64,000 nt of DNA. It comes from Acytostelium subglobosum LB1 (Eukaryota > Evosea > Eumycetozoa > Acytosteliales > Acytosteliaceae). Below, piece after piece: positions 11,579 to 22,537 of the stretch. The stretch is from contig NW_012236530.1 in assembly GCF_000787575.1 (NCBI RefSeq), positions 874,734 through 938,733 of the forward strand. Direction: 5' to 3'. Numbering within the stretch: position 1 is the first letter of the stretch; each line of letters opens with the position of its first letter. A program made the translations under genes and the position numbers. The notes under the pieces were generated by a model that had not been told where the DNA came from, made no database searches, and saw only the letters and a program-made list of their open reading frames with translations.

Positions 11579-12677
11579 TTATCCTGCATCATTGTATGTG
11601 TCTGGTAGGATACCCAACCTCTTATGCGAGTTCTGTTTCTTCAAGCTACATCTTCCATATCCATTGATCTTGAACTATGATCGAGGGCATATTAGTGATT
11701 AGGTGGATGATCGATGATGATGATGAAGATGATGCTTACATTGGTATTGAACTCTTTAACAAACAGTTTGTAATCATCATCTTCAAACACTTGGAGATAG
11801 ATCTCGCGAATACCAACACCAGGCTTGGGCTTTATCCTTGCAATTGTATCCTTGAACAAACGACCCAATCGTTGATAATGTGCTTCCATCTGTGTCTTGA
11901 ATGCTGATGACATTCTCTCAGCTCTCTCATCCCTTGCCTTAATCTGTTGATGTAGTTCCTGTAATGTGCGCGAGTGTCAGTAGATGTGTTTCCGCAGCCA
12001 CACCATGTCTAGAGACATACATTGAAGAAGTAGTCAAAGTTGTCAATCATTAATCTGGCGACTGCTGAACCAGTGATTGCTTCGGTTGTTAGGGAGGTGC
12101 TTAGATGATGTTCATAGTCGCCTTGGGATGATGAGGAGTCGACTGCTGCAGACTCTGTTGTGTCTGACTCTGGGGTTGTCGATGATGATGGCCTCATGAG
12201 GAATCGACCAAAGACGGCTGCGACAGACTCGGGTGTCTGTACACTGCCATTGTCAGCCTTGGCCACACAGAAGTCGTGTAGCATTCCAAACAACTTGACA
12301 AACAACTCGCGGTTGGCCTGTGGCAAGTGGTATAAACTCTGTCGAAGTAGCTCAAGATGATTGTCACAGTATAGACAGTAGATCCAGTGTGTGCGGTCGT
12401 CTTCGGGGATCAATGGCTCAATCAAATCGAGCAACTCAATAAACATACTGAGTTGATTGATTGCACTGACCCTCCTTGTAAACAATGCCAGATCACCAAT
12501 ACTAATAATATCAATAGGTTGCAATGCAACAGTATTGATTGGTTGATAAGGATAGCCAGTATACAACTCCACCATGTTGTCCCATTCTCCGCTTGTGACT
12601 GATTGAGTGATTGATCGATGCCAAGTTTGTGCAAATATTGTAAGTATGATGCGAGTCAAAGCATTCACTTCACTCAT
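11579..12677 (-). CDS. RhoGAP-like protein, divergent
   Basis: Three exons: 12677-12021, 11958-11740, 11674-11579; 323 residues. The middle of exon 1 resembles the later half of a RhoGAP domain: a NLP-type helix (LYHLPQANRELFVKLFGMLH), then TPESVAAVFGRFLMRP in the place of the family's NLA.VFGP.LLRP. The early part with the catalytic arginine finger is not recognisable, so it may be an inactive relative or may lack an upstream exon. An S/T/D-rich linker and a charged, probably helical segment follow. The last exon (31 residues, ends TYNDAG) was chosen because its phase is right and the intron has clean GT-AG ends; without it the frame runs into repetitive sequence. Confidence 0.6.
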
Positions 12678-12956
12678 TCAATCAATAATTCTTACACTTC
12701 TCTTTTAATACATTAAATATGATCAAGATATATGTATCATCACGATCGATCGTCAACATATTTGAGAGATAATGATACAGATAATGATAAAGATAAAAGA
12801 AATAATATATATTATTTGTATAAACAATTGTATGTGTAATCTTAACAAAAATAGAGTACTGTTGAGATCTAAGCACTGTATCCACATCGGGAAGTATGCG
12901 TCTGATGGGGATGTGGTGTGATTGATCAACTCGCAAAACAGCCATCCTCACACACT

Positions 12957-13673
12957 TTATTTTTCGAGTTTTTGGGATTGTGGAGAAGTCTGAATGTCCA
13001 CACAAAGTTCTTCCAACTTTGATGGAACTGTACTTGGATCGACATTGGCATCGGCAGCTGTTCCATTGTTATTTGGTAGATTGGGTAACATCTCATCAAT
13101 CATTCGTCTTGATCGTCTGTAGGCAAGATGTATTGAATGATTGATTATAAGGAATCCAATTGGACTGGTGATGATGCCAGAAAAGATTATCGTTTCATTC
13201 TGTTTGACAAATCCAATTATAAACATTATCACCGTAACCAATATTAAACTTATTCCAAAGAATGCCCAAAGTGTATTGAGTCGAGAGTAATTGGAAAAGA
13301 TTGATACACGTATCCTACCAAGTTCTTGTAATTGATTTACAGGAGCTGCCACTACACCTGGTTCTCCTTCTTGTTCTTGTCCTTCATTTTGTTGTCCATT
13401 CTCTGTTTCTTCTATTATTTCGTTATTATTATTATTATTATTACTATTATTATTTACATCTACATTATTATTATTTATATTAACTATTTGATCATTGTCA
13501 ACATCAATTTCAATCTGTTGTTGTTGTTGTTGTTTGTTTAGCTCAACTTTATCTGAAGTGGATGATGATGATGGACCATCTGTATATTGAACATGTTCCT
13601 GTGCTCTTTGATATTGTTGTAATTCTGTTCCAGTTGTAGAGTCATCATAAGACTCTGATTTATCAATCTTCAT
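12957..13673 (-). CDS. two-pass membrane protein of unknown function
   Basis: Single exon, 238 residues from the ATG at 13673; an in-frame ATG at 13727 would add 18 residues of AT-rich, UTR-like sequence. The first ~120 residues are low complexity (Q, N, E runs). Two hydrophobic helices follow (around LWAFFGISLILVTVIMFIIG and IIFSGIITSPIGFLII) with a short loop, then a basic YRRSRRM segment and an acidic, polar tail. I do not recognise the family. The layout suggests a small membrane protein with both ends in the cytosol. Confidence 0.65.
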   Translation of the reverse strand: MKIDKSESYDDSTTGTELQQYQRAQEHVQYTDGPSSSSTSDKVELNKQQQQQQIEIDVDNDQIVNINNNNVDVNNNSNNNNNNNEIIEETENGQQNEGQEQEGEPGVVAAPVNQLQELGRIRVSIFSNYSRLNTLWAFFGISLILVTVIMFIIGFVKQNETIIFSGIITSPIGFLIINHSIHLAYRRSRRMIDEMLPNLPNNNGTAADANVDPSTVPSKLEELCVDIQTSPQSQKLEK

Positions 13674-14405
13674 ATCTAAGTTAACTTTAAAAATATTTAT
13701 CCGGATTGTATAACAAAGATAGATCATTGAGTTGTTGATGATGATTCTACAACAACATATGAGACATGATACAACATCAACAAGTCAGTCAGCCATGCTT
13801 GTTGGGAGGAATGTCCTCCCACTATTGAGTTGAGTTGCAATGAATGTTGGCAAAGGTGAGTACATCATAAGTGTGGGTGGTTTGTGTGTGGTGTGGGAGT
13901 CTGATGTTCAATGGTCTAAGAATTACCAAATTGGGTGTGTGATAGTATCTGTATGAAGTGTGTGGGTGCATCTGTTTGAAATAAACGGGTTAAGGAATAT
14001 TCCTACTTATTATTATTATTATCATCATTCATGTTTATCTGTATGTTTGTACTAATAATAATAATAATAATTGTTTTTTGTTACTAATCAATGTGTTTTT
14101 GAAAACCATCACATAATAAATGAAGTCTGAATTGGGAAACGAAAAAAAAACATCATTCAATGGGGTCTATTGATAAAATGAAGGTCGATTGTGATGCTCA
14201 TCATTATTGGATTGTTCACCATTACTTTATATGTGTGCACACACCTACAGATATATATATTATATTTCATTTATATAAAGAGTGATTGAGAGCATTAGAT
14301 AGATAGATAGATAAAGAGAGAGATATTGAATATACTCGTTTATTAATGAGAGTCGACTTATATGTTTGACAACATAACAACAACAACTACACAACAACAA
14401 CAGCA
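13674..14405. other. bidirectional promoter spacer with GT-rich boxes
   Basis: Spacer between the divergent two-TM gene and MIOS. Besides AT-rich runs (TAT/AAT trinucleotides near 14000-14070) it holds a cluster of GT-rich boxes described separately. No ORF of note. Confidence 0.45.
13871..13970 (+). promoter_or_regulatory. cluster of GT-rich G-box-like elements
   Basis: Several GTGTGGG/TGGGTGTG words occur within 100 bases (13871-13896, 13931-13940, 13959-13968). G/T-rich G-boxes bound by the factor GBF are known upstream of developmentally regulated Dictyostelium genes. That these copies work this way is inference from spelling only. Confidence 0.3.
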
Positions 14406-17400
14406 ATGAACTCACAATCGACACAGAACAAAAGAAGGTTGATATCATGGAATCCTCATATAACAAATACATTCATTGTGGGATCAAATGATATACGTCT
14501 ATATGAACTAAAGCATAGGGTATGTTGATATTGTTGTTGTTGTGCTGCATGTTGGATGGTCATGGTCATTGACACTCATTCTCCCTTATCCAATAACATT
14601 AACAGCAAAGTGGAAGTGGAGGTAACTCACTTAGCAAGGTGAATATGCCATTATCATTCGACATTGAATATCCACCCGATGGTAAGACAATGGACACTCG
14701 ATCATTCAATCAATCAATCACAGGTGTCATGACAACTACTAACAAACGACAACCGACTGATCAGATTGGACACCACAAGACAAGAAATCAATCGACCTCC
14801 TCAGCGTCAACAATGACGTTCAATATCTAAAGGTAACCAATTGATCAATGCAGTAATGCATGACCCTCAATCAATCAATCAATCACTCACTTACTCAATC
14901 ACTCAATCTTGCAAAAAAAGTGCATGGCATGGAGTCCCGACCCTGCAGACCCAAACCTCATCGCTTGTGGTCTGGTCAATGGTAAGACTATCCTCACCAG
15001 CTTCTCATCAGTCAAGAGGAATATAAAGGAGTTCGTACCAAAGCATATAAGACCTTGCAATACAATTGCCTGGAATCCAATCAATAAGACACACCTGGCC
15101 ATCGGTTTGGACAAGGTTCGAGGTGACTCCTCCACCTTGGTCTGGGACATCAACTACCTTAACAGAGCTGCGACACACTCCTCAAGTGGACATATAGTTG
15201 TCGATGCACCACATGAAGTGTAAGTGAGACTTTTTGGACACGTCTATTCGGCTCACTCGCTCATTCGCTCACTCAATCAATCAATCAAACAGATCACAAC
15301 TATCAGAGAACAGCTTCAATACAATGAACACAGAGCCTGTCGAGACTATATATCAATCGATTGCAGAGTTTACAATATCTGAAGCGACAATGTCTCTGGC
15401 ATGGATACCAAACAATCCATTCTGTTTGATCATTGGTACTGGTGCAAAGTGGTTGCGCATCTTTGATATTAGAGACCCAAACACGACACAGTCGGTGCCG
15501 GCACATCAAAAGTCAGTCAATGGCATCAGCATTGACCCATTCGACAACAACAGGATGGCTACGATGAGTGAGGACTCCATCGTCAAGATATGGGACATGC
15601 GCAAGTTTGACGATCCAGTCATGACGATCAACACCAACTACAAGTCAGTGCAACAGATTGAGTGGTGTCCAACTCGCTCAGGTATCCTGGCCACCAGTGG
15701 TCGCGACAAGAACTCCATCAAGCTCTACGACGTCAAAGCTCCAGTCGAACAAGCCAGATCCCCACGTCCCGATCGCAAGAGTACCTCTGATCAGAACCTT
15801 ATGTACAGCTTCAAGCCCACCAAGAGTATGTATCCTCTCCCTCGACCATCCCTCGCTCACATCACTCACCATCATCCATCGTCACAGCACTGCATGTTCA
15901 AGACATCTCATCATTCTCATGGCATCCAAAGAATGAGTGTAGGATGCTCACTGTCTCGCATCAAGGTGTTGTCGAGGTGATCAATGTAAACGAGAATATA
16001 CCACTGGCCTGGTCACCAGCAGGTGACCTCTGTTTCTCATTTGGCATGCATCTCATTGAAGGACCGACAAAGGGCAACACAATCGAGCCCAACCTTGCCG
16101 AAGAACGATTCGCAAAGTATGTCACAGCATCCCATTCATGAATGCCCAATGCCCTACTAACACCAGACACAATCAACAACAATAGCCTGACAAACGATGG
16201 AAGATACAATCGAGATATTTCACTGCTGATGAAGGAGAGAGCAAAGACAGGATACTCAGCCAACATTGACGACAATGTAAAGATATCGAGCAAGTTCAAC
16301 GAGAAGGACATCTTTTATCTGTGGGGTTGGATACAGCGCATACCTCAACTACTGCAACAGTTCCAGAAGAAGATTATAGTCAAGCCTGCAGAGCAACTAC
16401 AACTACAACAGCAACAACAACAACAACAACAAACAGAGGCCACCCAACCAAAGGACAACGAATACATTGGAATATATAAGATACTGCATGATCAGAAGAG
16501 TATGTTATGGCGGCGACAAGACTATTATATCGACCATCCTCTGACACCTACCCTTTTGTAGCCTTTGCATCACAGACGATTGAACAGGTACAGATTGGAT
16601 TCAATACATATCTGTCAAGCCAGAGAGCACTTTGCTCGTTGATATGTGGATGGGGATTCTCTACCTCTAACCCAATCGAATCAACGCTGACGATGCTCGA
16701 GCGATCAGGTGACTTTGAGAAGGCGGCCGCGATGGCCGTCTTCCATCTGGAGATCAAGAGAGCAGTGCAGATCATCCATAATGGCTGCATGGTGCTCGCG
16801 ACACAAGGCACACTCGCCGCCAAGGACAGAGAGACCAGTCTACGACTGATGTCCTTTGCCCTGGCTGGACTTGGTGATGGACCTGGCGCCAAGGTCAACT
16901 CATTCTGGAAGGAGACATGTCGTCAAACAGCCAAGAGCTTCTCCAATCCATACCTCAAGCTGTGTCTTGATTTCCTCTCAATCAATGAGCAGCGAGAGTT
17001 GAGCAACATTCTCGAAGAGTCATCAGTGACCCTTGCCACCAAGGTTGCATTTGCTTGCAGATACCTTGATTCACAAGATGTATGTCGTGGACAGCAAGGT
17101 GGCGTTGATAAATCGATATACTGACATGTCCCTCCCTCCCAGCTCGTCTCATTTGTTGACAAGATGACTCTACAGGTGGCTGAACAAGGTAACCTGCATG
17201 GCATCATACTGACAGGACTTTCAGTGCGTGGTATCGATCTACTTCAGCAGTACATTGATCGCACCAGCGACATACAAACGGCGTGCCTGGTGGCAAGCCT
17301 GGTGGTACCCAAGCACTTCCACGACAAGCGAGTGCCTCGTTGGATATCATTATACAGTGAGCTGCTCGACACGTGGGAATGCTGGCATGAACGCGCCACC

Positions 17401-17811
17401 TTTGACATCCACCGCATATCCTGGTCGGAGCCACCCACTTCGCAGATCTTCGCCAAGTGCGGCTACTGCCAGATGTCATTCTCCTTTGAATCAGTATCGA
17501 ATGGCTCGATGGCCGGTCGCAACCCGCGAGTCAACACGCGCTCCAAAGTGCCGTGCTGTCCACACTGCAAGCAGCCACTGCCGCGCTGCTGTCTCTGTCT
17601 GCTGCCGATGAGCTGCATGGTGCCGGGCATCGATTACAAGAAGCCATCCAACCGCGAGTTCTGGACGGCTGGTGCCGAGCCCTTTGACGACTGGTTCACC
17701 TGGTGTCAGACCTGTCGCCACGGCGGCCATGCGCGCCACATCTCCGACTGGTTCAAAGACCATCAACAATGTCCTGTAACCGACTGCACCTGTAAATGTT
17801 CATCCATCTAA
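14406..17811 (+). CDS. MIOS: MIOS, GATOR2 complex subunit
   Basis: Nine exons: 14406-14519, 14606-14681, 14765-14832, 14921-15219, 15293-15825, 15888-16116, 16186-16499, 16562-17079, 17143-17811; 939 residues. The N-terminal half is a WD40 propeller aligning block by block with animal MIOS (CMAWSPD, EFVPKHIRPCNTIAWNP, WCPTRSGILATSGRD, PLAWSP). A helical region follows, with GNLHGIILTGL and YIDRT.D.QTA in the family positions, and the end is a Cys/His-rich zinc-binding module (CGYC, CPHC, CCLC, WCQTCRHGGHARH, CPVTDCTCKC). GATOR2 activates TORC1 at the lysosome by opposing GATOR1 and is organised by such RING-like C-termini. The small exons 2 and 3 were placed by phase and by the SVNNDVQYLK block. 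A Q-run lies near residue 535. Confidence 0.95.
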
Positions 17812-17905
17812 ACCCTTCAATCATACATATATCCTATTATTATTATTATTAGTAAACTACTTTTACCTCCCCTCCCATAATCATTATTAGCAATGTTATA
17901 TTTAT

Positions 17906-18640
17906 TTAGAACTTGATGCGATAGGTACCAGCATGCTTGAGATGCTCAATCTCACCGGCTAGTGGCTCCATGATTGTTGGGAGATGCTTGGCGATGGATG
18001 GTCTTTGGTTCATGCGATCCAACCATGTCATGACATTGGGATACTTCTCATGATGTGGAAGGAATCCCTCGCGAATGTAGATCGCCCAAGCATACACTGC
18101 CATGTCTGCGATGGAGAATTGACCGCCAGCAATCCACTCCTTATCCTTCAATTGTTGATCCAATACAGTGTACAATCTATCGGTCTCCTTATAATATCTC
18201 TCTTCGGCTGCTGGCACTGCCTCTGGAGCAAAGCATGAATAGAAGGTGTATTGGCCATTCATTGGACCCAAACCGGATATCTGCCAGGCCAACCATTGTA
18301 GGACATCGGCATGCTCACGAGGATTGGTCTTGATGTCTGGGAGGAACTTGCCATGCTTGGAGGCGAGGTATAGAAGGATGGCTCCGGATTCGAATATTGG
18401 TAGTGGTGGACTGACTGTATAATCAATGATTGCTGGTACCTTTCCATTTGGGAAAGTCTTTTTGAATTCTATCTTCTTTGGACTCTCGTCATTGAATATA
18501 TCAATCTCCTCGTACTTGTAATCTATTCCTAACTCATCGAACATTATCTTTATCTTCCATGGATTGGTAGTACCGCATCCATAAAACAAGTATGGCTTTC
18601 CTTCATTAAGTTCTTGTGAGTTTGAAGTTGCAGTTGACAT
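17906..18640 (-). CDS. glutathione transferase, Ure2/YfcG-like
   Basis: Single exon, 244 residues. The N-terminal thioredoxin-like half has YGCGTTNPWKIKIMFDELG and the cis-proline segment NGKVPAIID, then an ESGAILLYLA motif for glutathione binding. The all-helical C-terminal half has the GGQFSIADMAVYAW N-capping-box region. The asparagine in TTNPWK fits the Ure2-like (Nu) group, where it is used in place of a catalytic Tyr/Ser, so disulfide-bond reductase or peroxidase activity is as likely as conjugation. No targeting signal; probably cytosolic. It is convergent with MIOS, ending 94 bases from it. An ATTG/ATCA tetranucleotide run lies directly upstream of the start. Confidence 0.9.
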   Translation of the reverse strand: MSTATSNSQELNEGKPYLFYGCGTTNPWKIKIMFDELGIDYKYEEIDIFNDESPKKIEFKKTFPNGKVPAIIDYTVSPPLPIFESGAILLYLASKHGKFLPDIKTNPREHADVLQWLAWQISGLGPMNGQYTFYSCFAPEAVPAAEERYYKETDRLYTVLDQQLKDKEWIAGGQFSIADMAVYAWAIYIREGFLPHHEKYPNVMTWLDRMNQRPSIAKHLPTIMEPLAGEIEHLKHAGTYRIKF

Positions 18641-19155
18641 GATTGATTGATTGATTGATTAAATAACTTGATTAAATAAATTGATTGATTGTTTGTTTGT
18701 TTTGTTTGTTTTGAATGATTAAGGATAAGTCTCAGACTTAGTTTAAATAGGATATCAATCGAACAATTAATATTGTTCTATTGATTGATTAAAGGAAATG
18801 CCCAAAAATTGATGTTCGATCGAACGGGCAAATATTTGGTTAATCAAAAATGGAAGATATGTCAAAGAATGTCATTCTAAGGGAATTTAATGATCATTTC
18901 CCGATTCGGACAATGTCTATCTATCTATCTATCTATCCCTGGTACTTTTAAAGACTTTGATAATATAATATATACTTTACATGATTCTACTCTTTCACTT
19001 AATCACAGCTATCTCTATCAATTCAGCAATCATGTAATCATGTTTGAGATGTTAGTGTGGTGTTGACCACGAACACACCCTAATTTGGTTAAACTATTAA
19101 TTAACTTCTCAATTATCTGTAAACAAATAGATATATATAACAAATATATAGAATA
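18641..19155. other. bidirectional promoter spacer
   Basis: Spacer between divergent GST and BSD genes, with an ATTG run at 18641-18662 beside the GST start, a TTTG run near 18690 and a CTAT run near 18917-18937. No gene seen. Confidence 0.4.
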
Positions 19156-20577
19156 ATGGATATGCACTTTGATCCTTTATATCATGTCCAACATGTAGAC
19201 AATGATAATGATGATGATGGTGTCGGTGATGAACAACAACAGCAACCACAACACAAACAACAAAGACAGAACAATGAGATTGTTGAACAAGATGATGATG
19301 AAACAGACAGCGATCAAGATACACTTTTCACCTTCAAGATACCAACGATACCTACAAGTATATGGGGTTCACTATCGTCTATAGTTGATACTGTTAAACA
19401 AAAGGTAGGTAGTCTATCATTGATTGATTGTATGAATGAATGAATGAATGTCTAAGACCAAATCAATCAATCAATATATATATATGTTAGTCTGAGGATA
19501 TTATCAATATATACAAGGAGGATCTTTCCAATGCTGCAGCGGCATCATCATCAACATCACCAACAGCCAATGTCACAACAACTTTGACAGAGACAGGCGC
19601 TCCAACCAGTCCCCTCGTGGCACAACCAAAGCCAATAATCAAATCATTCATTTCAAATATATCTAGCTTCATTGGAGAGTATCCATCACCTCATAGACAG
19701 GAGCAACAGCAACAAGATAAGAAGCAGCAATCATCACAACAACCACAGCCACAACAACCATCACAACAACTATCACAACAACAACAAACTAGGAATGATC
19801 AATCATTGCCAGATGGTATAACTCAAGAGGATATTGAATGTTATACAAATGAACCTAAGGATGACAAGGAGGAATATTCAAGGTTTATAGAGTTGTTCCA
19901 ACTTCAACTGTACAAACCAGCCATCATCACTGCACTTTCAACCAATCACAAGCTACAAAGATGTTATAATCATCTAGTGCCTGCCAGCTTAACAGAGTTC
20001 AACTTCTGGTGTATATACTTCTTCAAAGAGTATGTATGGTTAGTCGAATATTTGATTATGATCAACTGACTCATTCATTCATTCAATCAATCGATCAATC
20101 AGGGAGATGAACAAACTCGAGCCACAAAGGAAAGCATTGCAATTGAATGAACTATTGAATAAGGAGGTTGACTCTGTTCAATGGGACAGTACTCCACCAT
20201 CAATGTTAACCTCGCATCAAGATGATGAGGTAGTGGTCCATGAGCAGCAACAACATTTAGTGGCAGAACCAGACACAGATGACAATGACAATGACAATGA
20301 TAATGATGATGGCAATGATGACGACAATGATGAGAGTGAAGACAAAGAAGACGACAAGTTAGAATGTAAACTGATAGATGAATACTCTAGAGGATCAAAT
20401 AGACATCAATCATCACATGGTTTGGACAAGTCACAAGAGCTACCACCACCTAGCCAGCCACAAGTACCTTCACAACGTACACCAACATCAGGCAGTGAGA
20501 CCCTGAGTGACTGGGAGGTGATGGAAAAGAAGTTGTCCGATATCTCAGAGTCTGACGAATGGTCCACCTGGGAATGA
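19156..20577 (+). CDS. BSD domain protein, BSDC1-like
   Basis: Three exons: 19156-19404, 19491-20029, 20103-20577; 420 residues. The BSD signature (LVPASLTEFNFWCIYFFKE, with the conserved Phe-Trp pair) ends exon 2. Upstream are an acidic N-terminus, a helical stretch (IWGSLSSIVDTVKQK, then EDIINIYKEDL) and Q/S/P-rich linker; downstream is a strongly acidic D/N/E-rich segment and a Trp-ending tail (DEWSTWE). The helix-linker-BSD order matches BSDC1/DOS2-type proteins rather than TFIIH p62. The function of that group is poorly known. Confidence 0.8.
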
Positions 20578-21181
20578 ATCAATCAATCCCAATCCATTCA
20601 TCCCCTTATCCGCATCAATCTAGTTGGAACATACATAGACACACAAATAATAATACATTATTATTGTTTTCTTTATCTCTGTAACATTCGGTTGGACCAC
20701 ATGGTACATCCAAACAAAACCCAAGTGATCGTAGTATGACCAAAAAAGGTAAACTTACAAAACTATCCAAATTACACATGTTTTGTGGGAACAACAAATT
20801 TGACGACTAAATATTTCGATTTAATTTAGGTGTTGGTGGAAAGGGTGTGAGAGAATTGTTAGTATTAGAGTGTGTGTGAGGGTGTGTGAGGAGCGTCTAT
20901 TCAACTCTTCGTGCGAACAACACAACACGAGTGAGGTGGTGGTGGTGAGTTGAGTGAGAGAGGGAGAGGGGAGAAGGAGACGGAGTAGTAACACAAAACC
21001 AACAACAACACCAACAACAACTAATAGCTAGGAGTATACACATACATATATATATATAAATATTTATATTTCGTATATAATAGTATATATATATAAAACC
21101 TATGGTATAGAGCACAAGGGTATACCTAATACTATCGATAGTAAAGAGTGTATACAACTCTCTCTCGTCCCATCCCAGACC

Positions 21182-21213
<32 letters not shown>

Positions 21214-21350
21214 CTGTTCAGCGTAACTCTACTTATTAAAGAGTCGCGCAGCCTTCCACAACCATCGAATCACATCACACGCACATCACGCAATATAATC
21301 ACATACTCAAATCAATCCAAATCAACAAAACAACCAACAACAACAATACA
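20578..21350. other. spacer and probable 5' UTR of SAP30-like gene
   Basis: AT-rich spacer with TA-rich runs near 21046-21096 and a CAA run at 21182-21212 close to the downstream start. No ORF on either strand is convincing. Confidence 0.4.
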
Positions 21351-22099
21351 ATGTCTACACAAGTTAGCAATACTGTAGGAATGGGAATGGGCTTGGGCGG
21401 CCCAATTCCGTCAGCAGCTAGTAACGGCGGTAATATGAGCACGTCGTCAACGATGAGTGGCATGAATGGATCGTATGGCACGAAGAGGAAGTCGTCTTCG
21501 TCGTCGTCGCCGTCGACTGGCGTGCCATCGGCCGCACACTACTCCAACGGGGGCGGTGTCGTCGGCAACCTGTCGGCTCACTTTGGCGCCAACAACAACG
21601 GAAGTCACAGTGGCGCCTACTCGCAATCACTGTTGCCCAATGGTGTTGGCAGCAATGGAAACGGAAGCGTTAGCAGCAGCATTAGCAGCAGCAGTAAAGG
21701 TGCATGCTCCAAGTGTGGCGGAAAGAAGAAACACGCAAAGACATGTATATATAGAAGGAAAGAAGATGATGACGAACAGATGAACTCGAAGGATATTATT
21801 CAAAGAGTAATTATATATATATATATACCTTGTAGTTTTAAACTTAAATAATAATACCTTTCTAACCCCCTCCTCCTCTTGCTCCCTCCTTCTCTCTCTC
21901 TATCTCTATCTAATAGCTCGATGTCTCGGCTCTCAAGAGATATAAGAAACACTACAGACTGAAGACAAAGCATAACTCATCGAAAGATGAGTTGGCCTCT
22001 GCTGTCAGGTTACATTTCGATGGTTTGCCTGTGAACGAAGGCGAGATCATTGAGAACTTTATGTCAAAGGTCAAGAATGCGCCAATGGCTTACCAATAA
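21351..22099 (+). CDS. SAP30-like Sin3/HDAC complex subunit
   Basis: Two exons: 21351-21806 and 21917-22099; 212 residues. The second exon is almost exactly the Sin3-binding domain of SAP30/SAP30L (LKRYKKHYRLKTKHN, then LASAVRLHFDGLPVNEGEII), including the family's RYK.HY and VNE motifs. Exon 1 is Gly/Ser/Asn-rich and ends with a short Cys/His cluster (CSKCGGKKKHAKTC) in the place of the SAP30 zinc finger, then basic residues suited to phosphoinositide or DNA binding. It should link the Sin3 corepressor to histone deacetylase and chromatin in the nucleus. Confidence 0.85.
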
Positions 22100-22537
22100 A
22101 CATCCCAACCCAACAGCCAAAGCCAAGAGTATTCTTAACCAAAAGTCTATCGTAATCCATTCCGCTCCACTCTACATTCACTCCACAACACATACGTGGA
22201 AGTTAGGTGTCTGTATAATCTTGGGCTCGATGTCCAAGGACAAGTATCGAACATTCAACAATCAATCACAATGATCGATCCTTTGTTGATGGAATCTTCG
22301 TTGGTGTAGGCTACAAACACGTGCTTCGAATTGACGAGCCAAATGGGGCGTTTTGTGGTCCTTTGAGGTGTTTTGCACAACTCCAAAAGACGTGTGTTGT
22401 GTGCCCATCAACAACTTAAAGTGCTTTATGAATGCACACTTGAACATCCAGTTGTGTTGTTGACCAACTTATTATTATTATTACTCTTTAACTAGTTGTA
22501 ACAATTACAATTACAATTACAACTTTGATACTATAAG
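22100..22537. other. spacer
   Basis: Holds the 3' end of the SAP30-like transcript and the promoter of the next gene. It has an AATTAC run at 22499-22521. Nothing else seen. Confidence 0.4.
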
